23,136 nucleotides of DNA, from positions 1 through 23,136 of the forward strand of contig JBAPLS010000008.1 of the NCBI GenBank assembly GCA_037083765.1, given 5' to 3'. The notes under the pieces were generated by a model, which searched no databases, had not been told where the DNA came from, and saw only the letters and a list, made by a program, of their open reading frames with translations. The position numbers and the translations under genes are program-made. Below, piece after piece: positions 1 to 8,367 of the stretch. This DNA comes from Dasytiphilus stammeri_B. GTDB taxonomy: Bacteria; Pseudomonadota; Gammaproteobacteria; Enterobacterales; Enterobacteriaceae. The first letter of the stretch is position 1. Each line of letters begins with the position of its first letter.

Positions 1-741
1 CTGTTGATCACCTGCTATCCCGGAAATATAAATATTTTTTCCATCTAATCCCTCTATATTAACAGGACCATAAATTTCTGATGAAGAACGTACTTCTGGT
101 AAGATTCCCTGAGGGATATCAAATATATCTAACAAATTCTGATCCCATTCTAGGGTATGAATATTAAACAGCATTGTACGGGAAGCATTGGTATAATCGG
201 TGACATGGACCCGCCCTTGAGTTAGCTGCCACACTAGCCAGGTATCAATGGTACCAAATAATAATTCTCCTCGTTGGGCTCGAATACGTACTCCTGCAAT
301 ATTATCTAAGATCCATTTTGCTTTAGTAGCAGAAAAATAAGGATTTAATACTAGTCCAGTAGTTTGATGAATATAATTCTCTAATTCCTCTGTTTTTAAT
401 TTATCACATAACTTAGCAGTACGAGAACATTGCCACACGATAGCATTATAAACGGGTTGACCTGTGTATTTATCCCAAATTAAAGTAGTCTCACGCTGAT
501 TAGTTATACCAATGCCAGCTATTTGTTCACATTTAATATCTGCATAAGATAATGCTTTTACTAGAGCAGAACATTGGGAATTCCATATATCCAACGGATC
601 ATGCTCTACCCATCCGTAGCGAGGATAAATTTGTTTTAATTCATGTTGTGAAATAGCTACGATATTAACATCGTGATCAACTACCAAAACGCGAGAACTG
701 GTGGTACCTTGATCAAGAGCAACTATATATTTTTTAGACAT
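1..741 (-). CDS. glpK: Glycerol kinase, N-terminal part (runs off left edge)
   Basis: The gene encodes cytoplasmic glycerol kinase, which phosphorylates glycerol with ATP to sn-glycerol-3-phosphate. The 247 codons present are uninterrupted. They start MSKKYIVALDQGTTSSR, which carries the phosphate-1 loop (DQGTTSSR) of the FGGY/ASKHA fold, followed by the GWVEHDP and ITNQRETT blocks, the VWQCSR and DYTNASRTMLFN motifs, and GIAGDQQ at the window edge. About half of the usual ~500 residues lie outside. An in-frame ATG six bases upstream (747) is possible, but AGGA lies nine bases before the ATG at 741 and only three before 747, so 741 is preferred. In E. coli glpF precedes glpK; here no glpF is left and hslU is the next gene upstream. 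Reading frame and motifs look functional. Confidence 0.95.
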   Translation of the reverse strand, partial: MSKKYIVALDQGTTSSRVLVVDHDVNIVAISQHELKQIYPRYGWVEHDPLDIWNSQCSALVKALSYADIKCEQIAGIGITNQRETTLIWDKYTGQPVYNAIVWQCSRTAKLCDKLKTEELENYIHQTTGLVLNPYFSATKAKWILDNIAGVRIRAQRGELLFGTIDTWLVWQLTQGRVHVTDYTNASRTMLFNIHTLEWDQNLLDIFDIPQGILPEVRSSSEIYGPVNIEGLDGKNIYISGIAGDQQ

Positions 742-760
742 AGGCATAATTCCTGATATC

Positions 761-789
761 AAAAAACTTAACCTGAGTAGTAATCAGGT
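761..789 (-). terminator. Possible intrinsic terminator just upstream of glpK
   Basis: On the minus strand ACCTGA, a 7-base loop and TCAGGT form a 6-bp stem (771-789), followed after TAAG by six T residues (761-766). It would stop transcription coming from hslU before glpK, or act as an attenuator about 20 bases before the glpK start. The stem is short, so this is tentative. Confidence 0.4.
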
Positions 790-902
790 CATTAAACAAC
801 TGCTCGAGAAGTTTGATTTTCTGACAAATTACCGTTATAATTACGGAGCTAATTACTAGCAATCTACATAATAGTACTGTTCTCTTTAACTACTAAAAGA
901 GA

Positions 903-928
903 ATAATCTTATTTAAGATGAAGATTAT
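903..928. repeat. Short inverted repeat in the glpK-hslU gap
   Basis: ATAATCTT (903-910) and AAGATTAT (921-928) are perfect 8-bp inverted arms around a 10-base spacer. The surrounding 305-bp gap (742-1046) shows no recognisable remnant of menA, rraA, zapB or glpF in any frame. An AT-rich repeat of this size can arise by chance. Confidence 0.3.
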
Positions 929-1046
929 CATTCTATGTAGATGTATGTAATTGATCTAGATTAGTAATAGATAAAATTAGAGTTGGTGGCTTGGAGGGTT
1001 AAAATAAATATATCTAACTTACACTCTATTTAAGGGAGAGTTAGTT

Positions 1047-2378
1047 TTATAAAATAAATCGACTCAAATCTTCATCGGATACCAGTTTATCAAGATGCTC
1101 ACCTACGTATTTTGCATTAATCGTAATTTTTTCCCCCATTCGATCACTAGCTTCATAAGATATTTCTTCCATTAAACGCTCTAATACTGTGTGTAAACGT
1201 CTTGCACCGATATTTTCGTTACTTTCATTCACTTGCCATGCCGATTCTGCAATCCGACGAATACCATCATTAGTGAACTCAATAGTTACTCCTTCGGTAG
1301 CCATTAGTTCCTTATACTGTCTAGTAATAGAAGCACTAGGCTCAGTTAAAATACGTTCAAAATCATTTGTTGTTAGTGCTTGTAATTCTACTCGAATAGG
1401 GAGTCTTCCTTGAAGTTCGGGAATTAAGTCTGAAGGAATAGCTACTTGAAAGGCTCCGGAAGCAATAAATAGAATGTGATCAGTTTTTACCATCCCATGT
1501 TTAGTTGAAACATTACATCCTTCAACTAATGGTAACAGATCTCGTTGGACTCCTTCTCTTGAAACATCCGGTCCAGAAGTTTCTCCTCGTCTACAAATTT
1601 TGTCAATCTCGTCGATAAATACAATTCCATGTTGTTCTACTGCTTCAATGGCTTCTTGTTTTAAATCTTCTGGATTAATTAATTTAGCTGATTCTTCTTC
1701 TACCAAAATTTTCATGGCATCAATAATTTTTAACTTATGTGTTTTTTGTTTTTGACCACTTAAATTTTGGAACATGGATTGTAACTGAGTAGTCATCTCT
1801 TCCATTCCGGGAGGAGCCATAATTTCTACTCCCATAGGGGGAGAAATAAGATTAATTTCTATTTCTTTATCATCGAGGCGTCCTTCCCGGAGTTTTTGTC
1901 GCCAAGCTTGTCTATTATCATTGTAACCTTGAGCATCTTCATTTTTTCCCCATTTGTTCTTAGGAGGAGGTATTAATACGTCAAGTATACGTTCTTCAGC
2001 CCTTTTTTCTGCTCGATATCGATTTTGTTCCATAGAACGAATTCGAACCATTTTAATGGCTGAATCTGTCAGGTCACGAATGATAGAATCCACCTCTTTA
2101 CCTACATACCCAACTTCTGTAAATTTAGTAGCTTCTACTTTAATAAAAGGAGCATGTGCTAGTCTTGCTAAACGACGAGCTATTTCGGTCTTTCCTACTC
2201 CAGTAGGACCAATCATAAGAATATTTTTTGGTGTTACCTCCTGACGCAGTTCTTCATTTAATTGCATTCGTCTCCAGCGGTTACGTAAAGCAATGGCTAC
2301 CGCTCGTTTAGCGCTGTTCTGACCAATAATAAACCTATCTAGCTCACTGACTATTTCGCGAGGGGTCATTTCCGACAT
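1047..2378 (-). CDS. hslU: HslU, ATPase/unfoldase of the HslUV protease
   Basis: HslU is a hexameric AAA+ (Clp/HSP100) unfoldase that feeds proteins into the HslV peptidase in the cytoplasm. The product is 443 aa, the same length as recalled for E. coli. It starts MSEMTPREIVSELD and has Walker A GPTGVGKT (about residues 57-64), the GYVGKE pore loop (about 90-95), the variable I-domain, Walker B FIDEIDK, the sensor region around LPIRVEL and ENIGARRLHT, and the C-terminal tail LSRFIL that docks into HslV. The ATG at 2378 is chosen because AAGGA lies eight bases before it; an upstream in-frame TTG at 2384 is too close to that ribosome-binding site. The gene follows hslV by 11 bp, so the two are co-transcribed from the heat-shock promoter near 3003-3030. 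No key residue appears lost. Confidence 0.97.
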   Translation of the reverse strand: MSEMTPREIVSELDRFIIGQNSAKRAVAIALRNRWRRMQLNEELRQEVTPKNILMIGPTGVGKTEIARRLARLAHAPFIKVEATKFTEVGYVGKEVDSIIRDLTDSAIKMVRIRSMEQNRYRAEKRAEERILDVLIPPPKNKWGKNEDAQGYNDNRQAWRQKLREGRLDDKEIEINLISPPMGVEIMAPPGMEEMTTQLQSMFQNLSGQKQKTHKLKIIDAMKILVEEESAKLINPEDLKQEAIEAVEQHGIVFIDEIDKICRRGETSGPDVSREGVQRDLLPLVEGCNVSTKHGMVKTDHILFIASGAFQVAIPSDLIPELQGRLPIRVELQALTTNDFERILTEPSASITRQYKELMATEGVTIEFTNDGIRRIAESAWQVNESNENIGARRLHTVLERLMEEISYEASDRMGEKITINAKYVGEHLDKLVSDEDLSRFIL

Positions 2379-2389
2379 AATCAAGATCC

Positions 2390-2926
2390 TTACCCTTTAT
2401 CTTTGTAAGTTAATTCTTCAATAGTAAAATTTTTGTTGGTATAAATACAAATATCGCCGGCAATAATTAAAGCTTTTTCGGTAATCTTACGCGCATTCAT
2501 TTTAGTAGTCTCTAACATAGCTAGAGCAGCCGCTTGAGCATAAGGTCCACCAGATCCTATCGCTATGAGATCTTTTTCAGGCTGAATTACATCTCCATTG
2601 CCGGTAATAATTAAAGAGGACGTTTCATCCGCAACTGCTAATAGGGCTTCTAGCCTGCGTAAAATTCGATCTGTTCGCCAGTCTTTTGCTAATTCTACAG
2701 CAGCTTTTACTAAATGCCCCTGAGAAATTACCAATTTTCTTTCAAAACGTTCGAATAATGTAAAAGCATCGGCCGTCCCTCCTGCAAAACCCGCTAGCAC
2801 TCGATCATTATAAAGACGACGTACTTTCTTTGCATTTCCTTTCATTATAGTTGGACCTAGTGTGACTTGACCATCTCCCCCAAGCACCACTTGGTCCTTT
2901 CGTCTTACACTAACTATGGTTGTCAT
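2390..2926 (-). CDS. hslV: HslV, proteasome-like peptidase subunit
   Basis: HslV is the dodecameric threonine peptidase of the HslUV complex and belongs to the proteasome beta-subunit family. The product is 178 aa, close to the usual ~176. It starts MTTIVSVRR: removal of Met exposes the catalytic N-terminal Thr, and the following TIVSVRR and the LGGDGQVTLG and MKGNAKKVRRL stretches are typical. AGFAGGTADAFTLFERFE and IAIGSGGPYAQAAALAM, needed for fold and sodium/substrate contacts, are present. AGGAG lies 11 bases before the ATG, a loose spacing. It is the first gene of hslVU. The usual upstream neighbour ftsN is absent. Confidence 0.97.
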   Translation of the reverse strand: MTTIVSVRRKDQVVLGGDGQVTLGPTIMKGNAKKVRRLYNDRVLAGFAGGTADAFTLFERFERKLVISQGHLVKAAVELAKDWRTDRILRRLEALLAVADETSSLIITGNGDVIQPEKDLIAIGSGGPYAQAAALAMLETTKMNARKITEKALIIAGDICIYTNKNFTIEELTYKDKG

Positions 2927-3002
2927 GAAGGAATAAGCTCCTATCCTTGAAAGAAAAAAAAGATGGTTGATCTAAAAATCATATTATATTTGATTCTTTT
3001 TT

Positions 3003-3030
3003 ATATGGGGAAAAATATATAGTATTCAAC
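3003..3030 (-). promoter_or_regulatory. Sigma-32 (heat-shock) promoter of hslVU
   Basis: Read on the minus strand, GTTGAA (3025-3030) is followed by a 14-base spacer and CCCCATAT (3003-3010). The E. coli sigma-32 consensus is CTTGAA, 13-15 bases, CCCCATNT, so only the first base of the -35 box differs. Transcription would start near 2996, giving a leader of about 70 bases before hslV. hslVU is a classic sigma-32 operon, so position and sequence agree. CCCC also stands out in this AT-rich background. Confidence 0.85.
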
Positions 3031-3749
3031 CCTTTGTAAAAAGAGATAATAGTATCTTTATAAAAGATCTCTTCTGAACAAGAGATAATTTGATCTTGAA
3101 TAAAAATCAGATTAAATTTTATCACCACTAGTTTTCATAACTTTCATAATCTCAACTTCTTTTACATAAGACTAGTAAGTTACTAAGCAAAGTATTATCT
3201 ATTGTCCAAGGTAATTTGCTACTGACTTATTCAAGTCTTTTCCAGAAATACATTGAGACAATATTATCATATCTATTTTTAGATGTCAAAAAGAAAGATT
3301 ATTTTTTCTTATTGCGTATTTACCAAAATAGAATTTTCGATCCTACCATATTTGCACATTCTTCAATTACCTTCATCTTCATTTACTGAGGATGCATCAA
3401 GAAAGTAATAATCCAGCATAAATGGTCAAAATTACTGTGGTAAGAAGTAAGATAAATATTAAAATTGGTCATCCAAATACTCTTCTTATCAGGGATAAAA
3501 TCAAAGATGACAACCATTAGGTGTGAACATGTCAGCACAATGAAAAGCCTATCCTGTCGCTCTCTATTATTAAATATTTTATGATAATCCGCATTATTGC
3601 GTGAATATATTTAAGCCTTAATTCTAATGACTTTTAATATAAAAATATGTTAACTTAAATTTTCATGAAATGAAAAGTTGAGAAAAATGTAAGACTCCTA
3701 GCTTTTTTATTAAAAATAAAAATTTGGTTACTCTCGGGGAGATTTTATT
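3031..3749. other. Gap without recognisable genes
   Basis: This AT-rich stretch of about 720 bp lies between the hslVU promoter and the LysR-type gene. I found no open frame of note and no clear relic of ftsN or cytR, which precede hslV in E. coli. One minus-strand frame near 3400-3500 is hydrophobic, but that is expected of AT-rich DNA. GGGGAG at 3738-3743 is the ribosome-binding site of the next gene. Confidence 0.6.
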
Positions 3750-4646
3750 GTGCACCGTACTGATTTAAATTTATTGATTGTCTTAGATATGTTATTAGCT
3801 GAATGCAGTGTAAGTCAGACGGCACAAAAATTAAATGTTACCCCGCCTGCTATAAGTAAATCTTTAAATAAAATTCGTGAGACTTTTAACGATCAAATTT
3901 TAGTACGTTCTGGATCTCAATTAATGTTAACTCCTCTAGCTATGCAGCTGAAGCCTCAGATAAGAAATATAATTCATAATATTCAAAGTGTCTTAAATCA
4001 ACATGTAGCATTTCCGGTCGGAGACCAATCACTCTTATTTACTATCGCTTCTAATGATCTGGTTATGTCAATACTGAGCTTTAATTTTATGAAGAAAATC
4101 CATGAAGATGAACCCAATATATTAATTGAGTTTAAATATGATAATATGCCAGAGGATTTTTTACGTAAAGAGAACGTGGACTTATATATTGGGGAACCGA
4201 GACCACTAAGTCCCGAAATAAAAATTAGAACAGTATATCGGGAAAAGTGCTTAATTATTGCCAATAAAAAACATAAAATTATTAATCAAAGTAAAAAAAT
4301 TGAAAATATCATTAATTATTATTTTATTACTTCTAAAGGAAAATTAAATGCAGATGTAGATGATATTTTTCTTGCTCATGGATACCATCGGAAAGTTATA
4401 GGTATTAGTCCTAGCTATTTAGCTACTATTGAAACCGTCATCCAAACCAATTCTCTCGCAGTGGTGCCTATCTTTTTTTTAGATATCTTGACAAGACTCA
4501 GCATTGAAATTGCTGCTTTTGAACCCGACATTTTACTTCCCCAAGTTTGTTTAGTACAAGCTTGGCATCCTAGAAATGATAATTCTCCAGCACATAAATG
4601 GTTAAGAGATTATACTCGTAATTTTTTCTCATTTGACAAATTATAA
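3750..4646 (+). CDS. LysR-type transcriptional regulator, LeuO/NodD/YidZ-like
   Basis: This is a DNA-binding regulator of the LysR family with an N-terminal winged helix-turn-helix and a C-terminal effector-binding domain. The 298-aa product starts HRTDLNLLIVLDMLLAE; the HTH covers about residues 18-45 (SVSQTAQKLNVTPPAISKSL), followed by the linker helix. The end has WHPRNDNSPAHKWLRD, close to the WH.RN...P...WLR ending of the LeuO, NodD and YidZ branch. The start is GTG, with GGGGAG eight bases upstream. It stands alone: relic DNA lies downstream and no intact target gene is adjacent, so its regulon cannot be read from context. The frame is intact over nearly 900 bp in a region of heavy decay, which argues that it is still selected. 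I cannot choose between YidZ, LeuO or another member. Confidence 0.85.
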   Translation: MHRTDLNLLIVLDMLLAECSVSQTAQKLNVTPPAISKSLNKIRETFNDQILVRSGSQLMLTPLAMQLKPQIRNIIHNIQSVLNQHVAFPVGDQSLLFTIASNDLVMSILSFNFMKKIHEDEPNILIEFKYDNMPEDFLRKENVDLYIGEPRPLSPEIKIRTVYREKCLIIANKKHKIINQSKKIENIINYYFITSKGKLNADVDDIFLAHGYHRKVIGISPSYLATIETVIQTNSLAVVPIFFLDILTRLSIEIAAFEPDILLPQVCLVQAWHPRNDNSPAHKWLRDYTRNFFSFDKL

Positions 4647-4695
4647 TTGGATTAAATTTATTCAACATCGATTGAACGTCAAACAAGTTATTAAC

Positions 4696-5454
4696 TTACG
4701 ATGATATCTGAACAAAGAGCAAGTGCAAATAAGAGAAAAATATCACATTAACTGAATCAATTAAAATCAATCTCTTAACAAGAGACATAATAAAGCTAAT
4801 TATCAAATAACTATGACTGCGCTCATTTACTTGGGACAATAATGATTCATTATAACAAATAGTGGCACAGGATTTTGAGTCCAACATAACATGCCAATCA
4901 CGTAGATATTCATTGGCTAATGTCTATGCATATAGCAAAAATAAGCTCCTGATGCCTTAGAAAGGAATAATAAATCTAAATCCGGATAGTGGTGACGAAC
5001 TAAAATTACTGAAAAAGATGTATATCGTGAATGGCACATATAAAATTCTCATCCCACCCTCGAGTTAATAAAGCATTTGAATTTAATAATCGCCCAAAAT
5101 TAGGATAATTTCGTGGATCGCATATAAAATATTTTAAAATGAATACTGTCGCAGACCAATATACCCAAATCGTAGATTTAACATCTTTTGGGACTATGTA
5201 AATATGGCTTTTATTTGCTTCCAGTAAGTTACAACATCTAAGAAATCCAATAATACTAAGGGTACAGCCGTAATAATAAGTGGATCAAAGAGTGGAGTGC
5301 GAATATTATCAAAATCATAATAAAATTTATTAAGATAACCTACTGCAGTAGTATGTGTTTCATAATTATCAATCCGCAGTAATTTTACTTCAATTATTAA
5401 TGATGTATTAGCTATTAACGAAAAAAAAATTAATTTTCTGGTGCGATCTTTTTA
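4696..5454 (-). pseudogene. Frame-broken relic of an unidentified protein gene
   Basis: Minus-strand translation gives protein-like blocks that continue in a different frame each time. Block one (about 5451-5197) includes YETHTTAVGYLNKFYYDFDN and FDPLIITAVPLVLLDFLD, and ends at a TAG. Block two (about 5222-5009) includes FGRLLNSNALLTRGWDENF. Block three (about 5040-4920) includes VRHHYPDLDLLFLSKASGAY. Block four (about 4920-4800) includes LANEYLRDWHVMLDSKS. At least three frameshifts are needed to join them. The blocks are rich in charged and aromatic residues and low in Lys/Asn/Ile runs, unlike random AT-rich translation. I do not recognise the family. It may be one gene or two, and may continue in the relic upstream (5493-5909). 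Confidence 0.55.
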
Positions 5455-5492
5455 GGCATCATATTTAAGAAAAAAATTTTTAATGATGCTCA

Positions 5493-5909
5493 TATTTCAG
5501 GAATCAGGTTACCTTGAGAGGACAATATAAAAATGTTCTCATTACGCCGCAATATTTTTACTGCAGGTCAATCAGCAGGGACTTTAATAACTAATTTGCT
5601 ATTCATTAATAAATATAATATTATGTTGTTATTATCCTTTGACTATTACTCCCACTTCTTACGGAAACATTGGGTACCTTTTACTTCCTTACCTAAGGAT
5701 CATTGAATTTATTTTCACCTCCGAATTTTTAATACGCGAGCAGGCTGAACCCATAATCTATTCACGGGAATACAAGAAGAAGATTGACATAATAAAGATG
5801 CTATTTCCTCTCTAGAGGGGACATTCGGAGGATGAAAAGCATAAATAACCGGAGCAATTTCATTTAAAAAGTGAGAAAATTTTACGAAATCCATATTTGA
5901 GCGCGTCAT
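5493..5909 (-). pseudogene. Relic coding blocks upstream of the previous relic
   Basis: An open frame of 64 codons (5909-5715) contains FSHFLNEIAPVIYAFHPP, SREEIASLL and IPVNRLWVQPARVLKI. It has an ATG but no ribosome-binding site. After a stretch without coding character, a second block (about 5580-5493) reads PAVKILRRNENIFILSSQGN, interrupted by a TGA on its upstream side and ended by TGA. Composition resembles real protein. It lies on the same strand as the relic at 4696-5454 and could be the start of the same gene or an operon partner. No family is recognised, and a small intact gene at 5715-5909 cannot be excluded. Confidence 0.45.
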
Positions 5910-6206
5910 GGTTTTTTAATAGTAATAACGTCTATATCTTATCCTCTAAGAGGATTCATCTTCTCTTAAAATTCACTCTTGTGAATTTTAATTTCTTATC
6001 TTACACTGGATACAGTTAAGCTTCTTTTAACACTTTGTTTCTTTCTTAACTATGGACCGATATAATGATAATTAGTATTTAACCCTTACTTATTTCTGGA
6101 TACTCGGGTATATTTTTACCTGGAACGTTATTTTCCTGAGCTATCCGAACGAAATAAAGTATTAATCTCCCAAGGTTTGATGTATTAAGGTAATATTCAC
6201 TCCTCA

Positions 6207-6494
6207 AATGATAGTTCGTAAATAATCGTACCACGAAAAATATCCTACTGGAATTAAAGTAATCCCTTCATTTTTGCATTTTCCAGGGATGAATAAATAA
6301 AGTACTGATAATTTTCATTAATTCGGGATAGTAAATTTACACTTCCAGTAGTTCTCAGATTATTTTTTAATTCTCTATGTCATCAAATTCGCGGCCATTC
6401 TAACGTAGAATGGAGAATTTTTCTTATCAATGTCACTCTTGACTTTAGTTATTTTTGATCCTGTCCCAGATAAGAATTCTCTGCTTATTTGTAG
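6207..6494 (-). pseudogene. Relic coding blocks of unknown origin
   Basis: Three overlapping minus-strand blocks in different frames look like one eroded gene. About 6494-6377 reads TKVKSDIDKKNSPFYVRMAA and ends at a TAG. About 6375-6257 reads RELKNNLRTTGSVNLLSRIN and then YFIYSSLENAKMKG. About 6290-6207 reads GITLIPVGYFSWYDYLRTII and ends at a TGA. Further weak blocks (about 6206-6080, for example ENNVPGKNIPEYPEISKG) may continue it. Frameshifts and stops rule out a functional product. I do not recognise the family. Confidence 0.45.
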
Positions 6495-6608
6495 TTGAAT
6501 AGCATGTCAATATTCTATAATTTTTTTATTATGTTAAATATATAATGATTGCGTTCTTAACGATTAATAATGAAAAGAAATCAATTTTTTTCTGTGGTGA
6601 AATAGATT

Positions 6609-6644
6609 AAATAAATGATTACAGGATTGGTAATCCATTTATTT
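6609..6644. repeat. Strong isolated hairpin
   Basis: AAATAAATGATTAC (6609-6622) pairs with GTAATCCATTTATTT (6630-6644) around a 7-base loop. All 14 base pairs are Watson-Crick, with a single bulged C on the right arm. No T-run follows on the plus strand, so a terminator is unlikely. It lies in decayed DNA; the rest of 6495-7173 holds only AT-rich sequence apart from the hairpin at 6851-6888. Confidence 0.55.
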
Positions 6645-6850
6645 CTACTGAGAAATTAAAAAAATAGAAAGACTTTTTTTTTATTTTTCTATCTTGTTAA
6701 TCTTTATAAGAAGTTAGAGAAGAAACATGTAATAATAATCAATCTGAAAGTTATAATAATTATAGATTTTATCTTAGTAAAGATTTTGGTTATATTTACT
6801 AACAAAAATTTTTATATTTTGTTAAGGATTGAACATCTTGACATAAGAGA

Positions 6851-6888
6851 AATGTTGTTCTCGATCCTCCGTCAGATCGCAAGAACAT
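6851..6888. repeat. Imperfect GC-containing hairpin
   Basis: GTTCT and CGATC (6857-6866) pair with GATCG and AGAAC (6874-6886), giving two 5-bp helices with a small bulge; AAT/ATT may extend the stem. On the plus strand TTGACA lies 8 bases before it (6838-6843) and a T-rich stretch follows. No matching -10 box is visible at the right distance. It could be a remnant of a small RNA or a terminator; the assignment is open. Confidence 0.35.
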
Positions 6889-7173
6889 TGTTTTATAATT
6901 TAGACTTAAAAGTAACTTGATCCTACTTAGTTAGGAGTCCAATAAGTATTGATTAGACAAATTAGAGCTAAGCTTAGAGGTAGTACTCTAATCATAACTA
7001 AATAAAAATATTATTTTTTGTAATTAAAAACACATTTCCTTTCAAATTATATAAATAATCATCTCTTTCCATATTATGGAGTCAGTACTAATTACATCAT
7101 CTGCCATCCTCTCTAAGAAAATTCAATTTTCTTATTTGTTGATGATCTGATAACAAAAAGTCAGGGTTTTTAA

Positions 7174-8133
7174 TTAAAGCCATTTTCTATATTTGAAATA
7201 GGCGTAAGGTGCTGCACCAGTCAGAAACATTAATAGAATAGCTGTTGGATAACCCCACATCCATTTTATTTCTGGCATGTAGTCAAAATTCATACCATAA
7301 CTTGAAGCTACTAGGGTAGGAGGAAGAAATATTACCGATACTACTGAAAATATTTTTATAATTCTATTTTGCTCAATATTAATAAATCCCATCGCGGCTT
7401 GTAGTAAAAAATTTACTTTTTGGAGTAAAGATTCATTATGAGGTAATAAAGATTCAATATCTCGCAAAATTTCACGACTTTGTTCGATTTGTTTAAGAGG
7501 TAATCTATTTTTACGAGCTAAAAAATTAAGTGCTCGCTGAGTATCCATTAAACAGAGCCGCACCTTCCATACAATATCTTCCAATCCTGCTAATAAAGAT
7601 AACGCTTCATCACTTTCCTCATCGCAATTACCTCTCATAATAATACGACTTAATTGTTCTAATTCACTATAAATTGTCTCTATTTCATCCGCTAATTGTT
7701 CTATTTTAGTTTCAAATAAATCTAACATTAACTCAAAAGCGTTACCTTCTAGTAAAACCTGACTGCGAGAACGGATCCGATAAAGTCTAAAAGTGGGTAA
7801 TTCTCTTTCTCTTAATGTATATAATCTTCCATCCCGGATAGTAAAGGCCACTGTGACATTTCCGGCATGTTCTTTAAAATCTTCATAAAAAAAGAATGAG
7901 TGGATATGTAAACCATCTCTATCTTCAAAAAAACGAGCTGAAGCTTCTATATCTCTTAACTCCGGACGAGTTGCTAAACTTTGTCCCAGTATTTTTTGGA
8001 TTCGTTCTCTTTCTCTCACTTCTGGTTCAATTAAATCTAACCAAATAGAATCTTCCAAATCATCATTATAATTGTTGAGATCGAGCTCTAGACGTTTCAA
8101 TCGGTTATCAATTATTTTGTATGCGCTTATCAT
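7174..8133 (-). CDS. corA: CorA magnesium/cobalt transporter
   Basis: CorA is the pentameric inner-membrane channel for Mg2+ (also Co2+ and Ni2+). The 319-aa product is close to the E. coli length of 316. The large cytoplasmic domain includes GQSLATRPELRDIEASARFF and TVAFTIRDGRL. The long stalk helix includes EILRDIESLLPHNESLLQKV. Transmembrane helix one ends in the family signature YGMNF, and a second helix leads to the basic tail YFKYRKWL. The ATG at 8133 matches the E. coli start (MLSAFQL versus MISAYKI); an in-frame TTG 15 bases upstream lacks support. In E. coli uvrD and corA are near neighbours in the same orientation, as here. The gene looks intact. Confidence 0.96.
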   Translation of the reverse strand: MISAYKIIDNRLKRLELDLNNYNDDLEDSIWLDLIEPEVRERERIQKILGQSLATRPELRDIEASARFFEDRDGLHIHSFFFYEDFKEHAGNVTVAFTIRDGRLYTLRERELPTFRLYRIRSRSQVLLEGNAFELMLDLFETKIEQLADEIETIYSELEQLSRIIMRGNCDEESDEALSLLAGLEDIVWKVRLCLMDTQRALNFLARKNRLPLKQIEQSREILRDIESLLPHNESLLQKVNFLLQAAMGFINIEQNRIIKIFSVVSVIFLPPTLVASSYGMNFDYMPEIKWMWGYPTAILLMFLTGAAPYAYFKYRKWL

Positions 8134-8286
8134 AGGAATAACTCTCAATAATCAATTCAATGGGTGTAAATAACATAATTTATTTGATATTCTTTAATTT
8201 CTAATAACTTAGAAATCAATATTATTTTTAATAAAATTCATAAAAAAATATTGGTCCATTGAAGGGAGACATTATTATCTTTATAT

Positions 8287-8367
8287 TTATATCCCAAGAA
8301 TCGGGACAGAATTGTTTCTCACTCTTTTTCCTTTCCCAACTACGCGCTATAAAACAAGAGGAAAATC
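8287..8367 (-). pseudogene. Relic of the UvrD C-terminal domain
   Basis: In the same frame as uvrD, behind its TAA (8368-8370), translation continues through a second stop (TAG) to GKGKRVRNNSVPILGI and then TAA at 8287-8289. This resembles LGQRVRHAKFGEGTI, the start of the Tudor-like C-terminal domain of E. coli UvrD. The match is short, but position, frame and strand all fit. Confidence 0.5.

Noticed and set aside
3400..3500. Hydrophobic minus-strand stretch as an ftsN relic
   Set aside because: No residues match FtsN beyond hydrophobicity, which AT-rich DNA gives by chance.
4696..4887. Possible small membrane protein gene (63 codons)
   Set aside because: Its first half continues the frame-broken relic upstream and its start has no ribosome-binding site; treated as part of the pseudogene.
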